This document shows positions 55,268 through 64,000 of a stretch of DNA of 64,000 nt, one piece after another; positions within the stretch are counted from its first letter, which is position 1; each line of letters begins with the position of its first letter. The stretch is from Acephala macrosclerotiorum. Lineage: Eukaryota; Ascomycota; Leotiomycetes; Helotiales; Mollisiaceae. The DNA lies in NCBI GenBank assembly GCA_014904845.1, contig MU119237.1:248001-312000 (forward strand), written 5' to 3'. The translations under genes and the position numbers were made by a program. Under the pieces are notes generated by a model, which searched no databases, was not told where the DNA came from, and worked only from the letters and a program-made list of their open reading frames with translations.

Positions 55268-58200
55268 GCCCATGAGTCGTCGCTAAACATGAGCAAGTCG
55301 TCTTGGGACTCATCTGGTGCTGGCGTGTCGCCTTCGACCGTCAGTACATTAGCGTGACCAGCTTGAGATACTTCTGAATCTCGTCGTCTTAGCTCTTCAT
55401 TACTTGAAGTTGCCAGCCGGGACCCTGATGATGATGGGCCAGCTTCATCCTTAGGAAGCGGCATCTCTATGCTACATTCGGCCATGTCTTGATTCTGCGG
55501 AGAGAGTGGTCTCGGTGAGCCCGACACATAAGCAGAGTCATTTAAGCCGTCATCTTTAAGACTCGAGAAGTCGAAATTTTGATCCGATAAATTGAAGCCC
55601 GACAAAGAGTCGAAATCAACATGTGGCAAGGGTCGAAAGAAACTCTCAAGCATCGCCGTTGAACTCTCGCCTAGTTCTAGTGCCGAGTTCCTTTGGTCGT
55701 CTGTGCCTGCACCTGGTTCTGAAGGGACATTGAATCTGGCACGAAAGCTTGAAAAGGTACGATTTTGGGCTTCCTCGAGGAAAGCCACAAATTGTTGTCG
55801 AAGCCGTTCCTCGATGGGCTGAAGTTCACTACTGACGGCACTTTCTACGATAGCTTGGAAGTGGCGCGGTAATTGGCGGCGGAAGTGGCCTTCGTATTCC
55901 AAGAACACTCGGGACTCTGGAGAAAACGGTGGATTCTGCTCTTGGTCTCGGACTGGCTCGAAATCTATGATGAGGTGTCAGACCTTTCGCTGATTCGAAC
56001 GGGTATCAAAGATGATGGGTTGGAGAGCTTACCGGGACTAAGAATTTCATCGTCATCTTTCGGCTGAAAGATGATTCTGTATATCTGTACCCATCTCTCT
56101 GGCTCTTTTTGGCCTGGAAATGCTTTCTTCCTGCATTGCAGCTGCTCTTTGATCTTACTCGTGATGCCGTCGACTTGTTCTGTCGTCCGTACCTGACAGG
56201 AATCTGGAGCTAGTGCATGGACCTCTAGTATAGCGGCTGTGTCGAAGAGCTGCTTACATCTTAGACATTGATGGATCGTGTGGTAGTTGTATAGATGTGC
56301 TTTTATACGAGCTACATTCTTGTGAGAATTGATAGCGCAGATTTTCCAGTCCTGCACGCAGTACTTCCTAGGATCGTGTTTTCGATATGGACAAGCATAC
56401 TGGAGCTCTACTGACACCGGTTCTGTCGCGGGCTGCTTGCCAGCTCGCTTCGATGCACCTCGATCATCGTCCTCAGGGTCCTCGGGTTCTTTTCCACGTG
56501 CGCGTTTCCTGTTGCCGAGGGCGCGAGAAGCTTGTTCAGAAAATGTTCCATTGGACACTGAGCTGGGCGAGGGTGAAGCTCCGGAACCATGATGCCGAAA
56601 TTCACTCGTCCAATTCTGGTTAAAAAGGACCCAGAATTCCGACATAAGGCGATTGACCAACATAGCTTCGGCCAACCGCACCTGCTTCTGGGTCGATGAT
56701 TGCCCATCTGCCTGTTCGCCCCTCTGCTTGCAGCTGCAATTTTGAAATCCGGCACTCTCATTAGCGTGCGAAGAGTTCGCATCGCTGTTCCCCCAGTCCG
56801 TTTGGTCTACCGTACATGTAGACATAGATTCAGATGAATAATCTGGCATGTCATGTGCGTTAGGAGAAATACCCTTGCTGGGACGTCGATCTATGGTTCC
56901 AGCCGTATCCGAGTTCATTAGAGCATCTTCAAATTGACCTTCTTCAGATGCGGTATCTCCATCGGCCTGGTACTCTCGGAACCAGCTTTGGATATCAGTT
57001 TGAGATTCAAATCCGAACGTTCTTGGTACACTCCAGGGTTCATAGTCGCGGCCCGTAGATGGAAGATTGGCTTTTTCGTTGAAGGCACTTCGATCAGGGC
57101 TCCAGGTTTTCGGAGGGCACGACACTAGCTGTTCTTCTACGAAAGCGTCTAGTATCCCAATCTTTACTCGACCCTCTGATACAGTATCGTTGATCTGCAG
57201 AGACCCCTTCCCGCTATGGTTCCTTTCAGACAATCCTTTTCCATTATCGAGGTGAGAATGGATTCGTTAAGCGATCCTAATTTCGATGAGGTGAGTGTCG
57301 TGTTAGGCGCCACAGAGTTATGATCGGGTAGAGCATTCACAAGGCACTCTCCACCAGAAATTTTGATTCCTTGTGGCGCGTTCGCGTCGGCTGGTAGAGA
57401 CAAAGAGCTCGGCTCAAATCTGGGTTCTGATTGCGAGTTCATGCCTTTCCCGTTCTCCATCAGTTTTGGTGTATGTGAAGCATTCTGTATTAAGGGTTGT
57501 GCCCCTTTGCTGACGCTGGCTTGGTGGTGGCCGATACCCTTTTCCTCCCGTGACGACTTGGAGGATCCACCTATCCCCTTCTTTGACTCTCGCCTTCTTC
57601 GTCTGTCCTCTTTATCCTGATCATACACCCATTTTTCCTCTTCTTTCTCTCTTTTCCTGCGAGACTCACGAAAAAGCGCTCTACGATTGATTGGGATGAG
57701 GTCATTCCAATGTGACATTCGAAGATCACTGTTCGGCGTATCTGAGATTTCCCCGAGTTTTGGGGTCCTGCCTGACCTTGCCCTGTTTTGAGTAGCCGAG
57801 TCATGATATTGGCCTAGGAAATTTTCGTCGTGTTTGGGAAGCACTGCATTTCGCAGCGGATGGTGTAAAATATTACGGCCCGACGATTTTTGAGAATAGA
57901 GCAGATTGGCATGACCTAATCCAACGAAATGCGAAATCAAAAGCGTGTCGGGTTGCGCTTCATCAAAGTCAATGCCCGAATCCTCTTCGAAATGGTCACT
58001 GATGTGGAGCATGCGCATTCTCCAATTGAAGTACACGTCTCCGTTATAGTCAAACACTTCCGTGCAAAAAGGACATGCAACCTTTCGAGGCGGCTCAAGT
58101 CCATCAAAGTGTGAGATGCTGTGTAAGATCTAGTCGTCTTTGTTACTGGGATGGAATATAACATCGCAGCCAAGGAATGTGAATTCGCAACGCAGATTAT

Positions 58201-58369
58201 ACCTAGCGCTAAGGTGCTGAGCAGGAAGCACTTGAAGATGTCCGTAGCCCGGAGGCGCTGTAGAGGGTGCACTAGATTCAACGTAGACCCTCGATTTACT
58301 ATCCTCCGTATCGCCAGATACAGTCGAGCTCTCAGCTGTGTCGGTGACATTGGATTGTGAACTCAACAT
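55268..58369 (-). pseudogene. Zn2Cys6/C2H2 regulator paralogue, broken by nonsense, frameshift and a TIR element
   Basis: Blocks of the intact 60-63 kb gene appear in order. RCEFTFLGCDVIFHPSN is followed by TAG near 58130, where the paralogue has Trp; the same frame continues HSISHFDGLEPPRKVACPFC to about 57200. A frameshift in 57164-57270 leads to the long C-terminal part: LVNRLMSEFWVLFNQNW, YACPYRKHDPRKYCVQDW, HQCLRCKQLF, DGITSKIKEQLQCRKKAFPG. A conserved intron follows, then the last exon (IEERLRQQFVAFLEEAQNRTF). The native C-terminus is lost at DSWAT, where the frame enters the TIR element and picks up an unrelated tail to 55150. A Zn2Cys6 domain was not found upstream. TGG to TAG is a CpA-to-TpA change on the other strand, as RIP makes. 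Confidence 0.82.
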
Positions 58370-59629
58370 GCCCTCAACTTTCGAGATGGTGGTTCAGGGG
58401 TTGGTAGTGCGTTCTCGGAGATGGATTCCACAGGCCATCCTGTTCACCGAGCCACAGCTGCACACGGTCCACCTGGTCCGTCGGCGGCGGTGATGTTTTT
58501 CGTTCAGCTACTACCGATTTCCTGCCAGCAGCATGTAGACCAGTATTAGGTCGATACTCAGCGGGTTTCCAAGACCACTGTGGAGATTCCACTTCGAGAG
58601 TGGACTCATCTCGACTCGCAACAGATTTGCCTCTGGCTATTGATCGAATGAGACCCCCAGGATTGTCTTTGGCATTTTCGTGGATAGTGATGTTTGATGG
58701 CCGAGGAGTAGGGATCCCGTTCTAGTCCCACTTAGGCTAGATGCGACGAAAAATAGAGGTCGTTCCGGCAGGTCCACCATACGAATGCCACTAAAGTGAC
58801 AAGTGTTAGAAGGAGGAATCTGGGGGTACAGGAACCGAAAGCGTCCGCTTAGACCAAGCGGAAAGCAAAGACAGACCGCAAGGGCAACATTCTAGCGTCT
58901 GATTGGCGACTCTCGAGGAGCAAGGTGTCAAAGTTCTCTCTCATTAAAGTGCCTATCGAATCTGAATTAGAGTTAATTTATCTTGCATTTTTGAATCGAC
59001 AGATGTATGGGTAAGTATGAGACGCAGACTGAGGGTCGACTGTGGTGCTTGGAGAATAGGCCGCACGTGATGCGTGACTGAGGTAAGCCTGGCGATTGAG
59101 GCTCGCTGCGAAGACACGGCGAAAGCTCGATTTCTAGCGGGCGAAAGAGCTAAAGAATGTTTTCCAGCGACGAGGTATCGAGGAGTTCGTGAAAGAATCG
59201 CGGGGAAGTGAGCAACTTCGTCCTCACTGAGTAGAAGACTAGGGTCCGAGTTTCGCAGAAATCTGCAAAACTCACCCTCGCTTCTTACTCGATGCTGCAT
59301 TGCCGCCACGTGATGATTGTTTTGTGTACGCAGTTTAAAGCGTAGACAGTTGCTTGCGAGTTGAGGTTTGAGTGTTGTTGAGAAACTGCTGCGCGTTGAG
59401 GTCGAGGATGGAGGGGAGGAACGAGGATATATAGAGTCTAGAGACGTGCTGGCCCGGGATCAGAATGGAGATCTCAACTAAACAAGGGTAGCTGAACTAT
59501 TCGAGACGTCAATTTTTGTATATCGTAAAGTATTCGAGTCCACATCTTCATAGTAAGTACTCAGATCTATGGCCTAAGTCTCACTCTGATTTGAATACAG
59601 AAATCTCTCCCGCTAGCCTCTCGCCACCA
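58370..59629. other. 1.26-kb region, possible decayed 5' end of the zinc-finger pseudogene
   Basis: A minus-strand frame (about 58374-58720) reads as low-complexity coding-like sequence (SVASRDESTLEVESPQWSWK) ending in a stop in front of the pseudogene. It may be its degraded N-terminal part. Right of 58.75 kb no coherent frame is seen. Confidence 0.35.
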
Positions 59630-59909
59630 ATGGCATCACCAAGACAGAACATGCCGTCCGGGTCGAGCGCGATATTCAGCAGCAGCTCAAAGTACGTTTT
59701 AAGCTTGACCTGTGAGCTCCATCTACTGACTTGCTCGTAGCGTCAGCGCCAGGAAGCGTGAATCTGGCATGACACTCAGCTACCTCCACGCCCCCGCCAA
59801 TGTTGCCGAGCAATTGATGCAAGGAGGCCCTCGGACGAAGGTCCAATTTCAATTCAAAGCTGCCGAAGCAGTGATGGAATTTGAGAAGAGCTTTAACGAA
59901 AGTGGTTAA
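59630..59909 (+). CDS. small hypothetical protein (76 aa, two exons)
   Basis: Exons 59630-59691 and 59741-59909 give 77 codons with a consistent phase-2 intron (gtacgt..ctcgtag, ctgac branch). The N-terminus MASPRQNMPSGSSAIFSSSS is disordered; the rest is a compact helix-like segment (MTLSYLHAPANVAEQLMQGG, KVQFQFKAAEAVMEFEKSF). No signal peptide or membrane span. Unknown family. It is divergent from nothing nearby and lies between two paralogous minus-strand zinc-finger loci. Confidence 0.55.
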
Positions 59910-60056
59910 GAATCGTTGTGATTAATTTGAAGAGGAGTGCAAATCGTTGGAATTTATATATGATAGAACAGGATTGAAAAGAAGAAGAAACGAGTACCAT
60001 AGCGCAGGCTACCCCCTCATGATATACATGATTTATATCGCGGACTTTTTTTACGG

Positions 60057-63017
60057 TCATGGAGCAAAGTTATAGCTTCCGCCATTGTCACATGAGCTCG
60101 AAGGATGTGGTACGGCATACTCGAGTTCGAGATTGTCGGAGTTGACTGCCCACGAATAGTCGTCGTATAACAATACGCTCTGCGTCGCCTCGTCTCTCTC
60201 TTGGGCAAGGGCATCTGAGGTAATACCATCTGAGAGGGATAGATCGTTGTTGACAAGGTGCATATGGTTGAATGGATTTGCAACATTGTCGAATGTAGTC
60301 TGATGTGAAGAAATGGACTCCACTGTATCATTGTCTAGCATCTGCGGGTCAATTTCCTCTTGTGAAGATGAAGATAGGCCTTCTTGCGATGTTCTGGACC
60401 TAGCAGGATCCGAGTTGTAGCCAGAATCTGATCCATGGCTGAAAGTCCGACTGAGTAATTGAGCCTGGAGAGACTGGTCAAGAACAGCCTGGTCGGAGGC
60501 ATTCTCCGTTGAAGTTCCTACTGAATCCTCCACGCCTGTAGGCATTGCAGGCGAGTGTCTGGAGTGAACACCGATGCCATGCATAGCGCGCCAGCTCGAG
60601 AAAGCATTGTTCTGTGCTTCCTGCATCAGGTCTACAAGCTCGCTCCTCAAACGTTCCTCGATGGGATGAAGCTCTCTCGTTATTGCATTTTCAAGGACAG
60701 TGCTGAAGAAGCGGGGAAGCTCACGACGTAGATAACCTTGGAAACTGTCGATATCTTGGGATTGCGGTGTTTGTCCATCGATGTAATTCGCTTCATTGTC
60801 CCGAATTGGCTCAAAATCTGGCAAGTCTGGTCAGTATTTTCTCTACTGTTATTGAAGGTAGTCTGAAGAAGGACAAGGTGAGGTATACATGGACTAGGTA
60901 TTATCTCCTCCGGCTTCGGTGCAAATATAATTCGGTAAATCTGGAACCATCGATCTTCCTCGGTCTGATTGCGATGGATTTTTTTTCGGCACTGGAGCCG
61001 AGACTTCATCTTGCTGGTGATGCCATCAACGGGGTAGCTTGTGCGTGGTGGGCATGGTTCAGGTGCCTTCACATGAGCATCTAGCTCGTCCTCGGAGCTA
61101 AAGACCTCCATGCATCGCTGGCATTGGTGAATGTAGTGATATGTATACAAATGTGCCCTGAAGGGATGGGACAATGATCAGCATATGTTGTCGCTTGCAG
61201 CATTGTGGAGTTAGTGAGACTTACTTAACACGAGCTACAGTTGTGTGCGGAGTCAACACACATCTACGCCACGCCTGAATAGAGTACTTCCGAGGATCGC
61301 GTTTGCGGTACGGGCAAGCAAATCTCAGCGAACTGCCGACTTTATCATCTGAAATAAGTTCACTGCTGCCCCTCTTCAGATCCTTCCCACTATCATGGTC
61401 CGAGTCGTCTCTGTTCTCCCCCCTTGGTCGTTTGGAATGTTTGCGGCTTGATGAGCTTGTTATCGAAGATAGGTTCGATATCGACGAGGATGAAGTAGAA
61501 GGCCCATTCACAGAACCACGCTCTGTATGAGTCAAGTAGCCGACGTTGAACACCTTCCAAAACTCATTCATTAGGCGGTCAATCAGACGTATCTGACCAG
61601 AACCCATCTCTTTACCCACTGCTAGATCACCAGCCTCGACCGCTGGGCTATGCATATCAGCTTCGTCCTTGAATGCGGAGATATCGATATCGAGCATGCT
61701 GTCTTCTTCCCAATCAGTGTGATCTGCAGAACAAGTGGAGTCCGTTTCGTGGCTAGAACGAGGAGACTCAGGATAGACCAAGTCGGAGGCTGCGCCATGC
61801 TCTGCCTGGTGCTTTAAAAGATCCCTCCTCCTGGAAAATCCCTTCCCACCAGTGCGACAGCACCACAAAAATGGGCAAGGGAATAGACTCTCGTTGTGTG
61901 CATCATGCAAGTGCTCCGTGAATTCTCTCTGCGCTCGGAAAATATGTTGTTTAGCGAGTGGAGCGATGACGGCCTGAGAATGGTATTCACATCCTTCGTG
62001 CGGACATGTTAGAGCACGTTTCCGAGCAGAGCGGCGAGAAGGAAGAAGCGATTCAGGGTCGTAAGTTCCATCAGAGGCGTCTGTTAGATCGGAAGTCGTC
62101 CCATGTTGGCTGGGGTTCTGGCTCTCATCACGACCCGTGTGTCGTCGTTGTCGCGGTTCTCGACCCAAGTCGTGCCCCTGGATGTTGGTATTTTCGGTCC
62201 GTTTTTGCTGCAATATTTCTGGTTTTAACAACGATTTGTATTCTGGTGGTAGGAGATTACTAGTATTTGGCCACTCTAAAGGTTGCACAAAACCATTGTA
62301 GTCGTCAGGTGAGATCAGGTCGAATTTCCTCATATGATCGAGTATAGAACAGTCCATCGTGCCGTGATCGAAACGGCCATTTTCACAGTGTTGCAGAATA
62401 TGAAACATACGAGTCTCCCATGACAGACGCGGAGGTTTTAATTTGAACTCGGTATCGCAAAAAAGGCAAGAGGATTTGGTAGGAGGTCCAACACTGCCGA
62501 AATGAGACAGGCTATGGTAGATCCAGGCTCTCGACTCAGTATGATTGAAAATTACCTCACATCCCAAGAAACTAAATTCGCACGGCAGGACGTATTGCTT
62601 GATTCGGTCGGAGGTTAGTGGCATGCGCTCTGCAAGCCAATCTGGTGATCTGTTGCCAAAGATTGACTCGTTCGTTGGTGTGCTGATTTCGCTGGACACA
62701 AAGGTTGTTGAAGAGCCGGCTGAAGAGAAATACTGCGATGGACGTGTATCAAAGGCGATACGAATCCCCGGAGCTTTGTTGTCGAGCGGATACCCTTCGC
62801 AATGCCTCCCAGATCGCGCACACTTATTGCAATATGGCCTCGTTTCGTCGCATTTCACTCTCCAGCTTCTATTGCCGACATGTTAGCAGATGCGAAGATG
62901 TCATCAGGCTAGCCTCCGTCAACTGGACACTCACTCGCAGTTATTACATCCTGTCTTGAACTTTAATAGACTGGCTCGCTGTGGAGTACCGGGTTCGGCG
63001 ATGGTACATGTCGCCAT
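60057..63017 (-). CDS. Zn2Cys6 plus C2H2-type zinc-finger regulator, intact (918 aa, four exons)
   Basis: Exons 63017-62935, 62868-61225, 61157-60889 and 60817-60057 give 919 codons in phase; a second in-phase acceptor at 60826 adds three residues. Exons 1-2 build a full binuclear cluster, CX2CX6CX6CX2CX6C (C24, C27, C34, C41, C44, C51), ending HCEGY. Further Cys/His blocks follow: LPCEFSFLGCEVIF, CLFCDTEF and ILQHCENG. A C2H2-like pair is TCPHEGCEYH ... EFTEHLHDAH and FPCPFLWCC ... RRDLLKHQAEHG. CPYRKRDPRKYSIQAW and HQCQRCMEVF ... HVKAPEPCP come next. A helical C-terminus has IEERLRSELVDLMQEAQNNAF. Acidic, Ser-rich linkers separate the modules. It is likely a nuclear DNA-binding regulator. 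Two broken paralogues lie at 47.0 and 55.2 kb; this copy has no stop or frameshift. Confidence 0.85.
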
Positions 63018-64000
63018 TGCTTCAGTGTGTGCTGTAGCTCAATCAGCAGTTGACGACAAGCTCTGACACGAACGACAGTACCGTCAACGCGAGTGAAGCT
63101 GAGGCGTCAGGCGAGGCTATTCATAAACTACCGCCAGCTCGAAGCAGGTACTTTCGAAAAGGCTCCCTAGGATTTCTCGAAGCTGAGGTGTGAGGGAGGC
63201 TGGCGTGGCTGAGCCTGCAGCCACGGCTGAGACTTATGCAGAAACTTGCAAAACTCAACTCTAGGATCTGACTTGTCAACGCATTTTATCACACGTGATT
63301 CCTGTCCCAGTTTTCCTCCCGCTGCAAAATTATGCGCAAGGGAGGATAGTGGATAATCAAGCTGTTTTTGTATATGAAAAGCAATATGGTTCCATTTCTG
63401 ATGATGTGTTGGAGACCAGAGGATAGTTATATATCGTGGGACGCTCTCACTGAGGCCTCACCTCCATGCTGTCTGATGCTCACTCCGAAGGGAAACTCAG
63501 CAAATCCCTGGAACCCACTTTCGATAGTTGAGAGAAAATATTGATATCCGGTTTGGGATCCAGCCACCTCCGGCGGGAGTTTATGACCGAACACGGTGTC
63601 CAGAACCTTTCCTTAGCCTCGATGTCGACACAAGGACGCCGTGCTTCCTGTGACTCGAGGAATAAATCAAAGCATGTAGATACTTCCACCTCATACTTCT
63701 TTGCAGGGACCGAAAGCACTTTCGTACGCGATGCCAGCCACTGACAACCTCGCAGGAACAAGCTCAATGAGCCTAGCTTAGGCATGATGAACCAATACAT
63801 TTACACTTCATCCGCGACCGTGACAGAACATCTCCTGTTTCTCGAACAGAGCTGTCGAGCAAAGCCGAGAGATCAGATCCGAGCTGCCAGAGCAATTGCC
63901 GAATTCGAGAAAGTGTATGAGGGACAGCGTTGAGGTTGCTTGAAGGTGGATGACAGAACATACGAAGACGAAAATTCCGATGTGTAAGATGGCCGGGGTC
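63018..64000. other. right edge, no gene supported
   Basis: Holds the promoter of the zinc-finger gene. A 106-codon minus-strand frame (63480-63800) is moderately coding-like (VSTCFDLFLESQEARRPC) but overlaps another open frame and has no recognised domain. It could be an exon of a gene extending beyond the window. Confidence 0.35.

Noticed and set aside
47039..63017. The three zinc-finger loci as terminal parts of one giant transposon (for example a Starship)
   Set aside because: No tyrosine recombinase (DUF3435) captain, no matching element ends and no target duplication are visible; the paralogues look like ordinary duplicated genes.
63480..63800. 106-codon minus-strand frame at the right edge
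   Set aside because: Overlaps another frame of similar length and shows no domain; may be an exon of a gene outside the window but cannot be supported.

Overview
The window is nuclear DNA of a filamentous ascomycete (Pezizomycotina). The genes have many short introns (about 50-125 nt, mostly GT..AG with CTAAC/CTGAC-like branch sites). Their products are typically fungal: Tim23, Trm732/THADA, Snx41, tafazzin, a NOSIP-family protein, a fungal rhodopsin-like 7TM protein and 2EXR-domain proteins. The 2EXR gene families and small secreted proteins fit Leotiomycetes best, but that placement is inference. No tRNA, rRNA, CRISPR array or prokaryotic operon was seen. Exon coordinates were worked out by hand from splice signals and reading-frame continuity; where the exon lengths sum to an unbroken frame this is stated.

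Region 1 (1-11.7 kb) holds an uncertain 3' exon at the left edge, an intact 2EXR gene and a broken one (2.9-5.2 kb). Next are an unrecognised Pro/Gln-rich protein gene with a 57-codon ORF ending 2 nt before its start (6.3-7.7 kb), an unrecognised 400-aa gene, and TIM23. Region 2 (11.7-24.1 kb) has the eight-exon TRM732/THADA-like gene (1701 aa), a 93-aa membrane protein, two single-pass membrane proteins with Ser/Thr-rich N-termini, and a rhodopsin-like 7TM gene. Region 3 (24.1-29.9 kb) is a tandem array of four same-strand 2EXR copies, alternately broken and intact, with a 25-nt poly(A) run after the first. Region 4 (30.6-46.7 kb) is mostly housekeeping: SNX41, a PMP47/ANT1-like carrier, a frameshifted tricarboxylate-carrier copy, a small secreted Cys-containing protein, an 826-aa HEXXH protein, an unrecognised 313-aa protein, a NOSIP-family protein and tafazzin.

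Region 5 (46.9-63.0 kb) is the most unusual. Three paralogues of a large zinc-finger regulator (Zn2Cys6 plus C2H2-like) lie here, all on the minus strand. One is intact (60.1-63.0 kb). One carries a nonsense codon and a frameshift, and its 3' end runs into a 691-bp terminal-inverted-repeat element (55.2-58.4 kb). One is an N-terminally truncated fragment (47.0-48.2 kb). Between the two broken copies are a ~1-kb extremely AT-rich block, a GC-normal convergent pair (a covalent-FAD type oxidase and an O-methyltransferase), an inverted repeat, short tandem repeats and the TIR element. This looks like a repeat- and RIP-shaped accessory island carrying a two-gene specialised-metabolism-type module. 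The link between the modules is inference; the repeats, breaks and base-composition shifts are visible directly.
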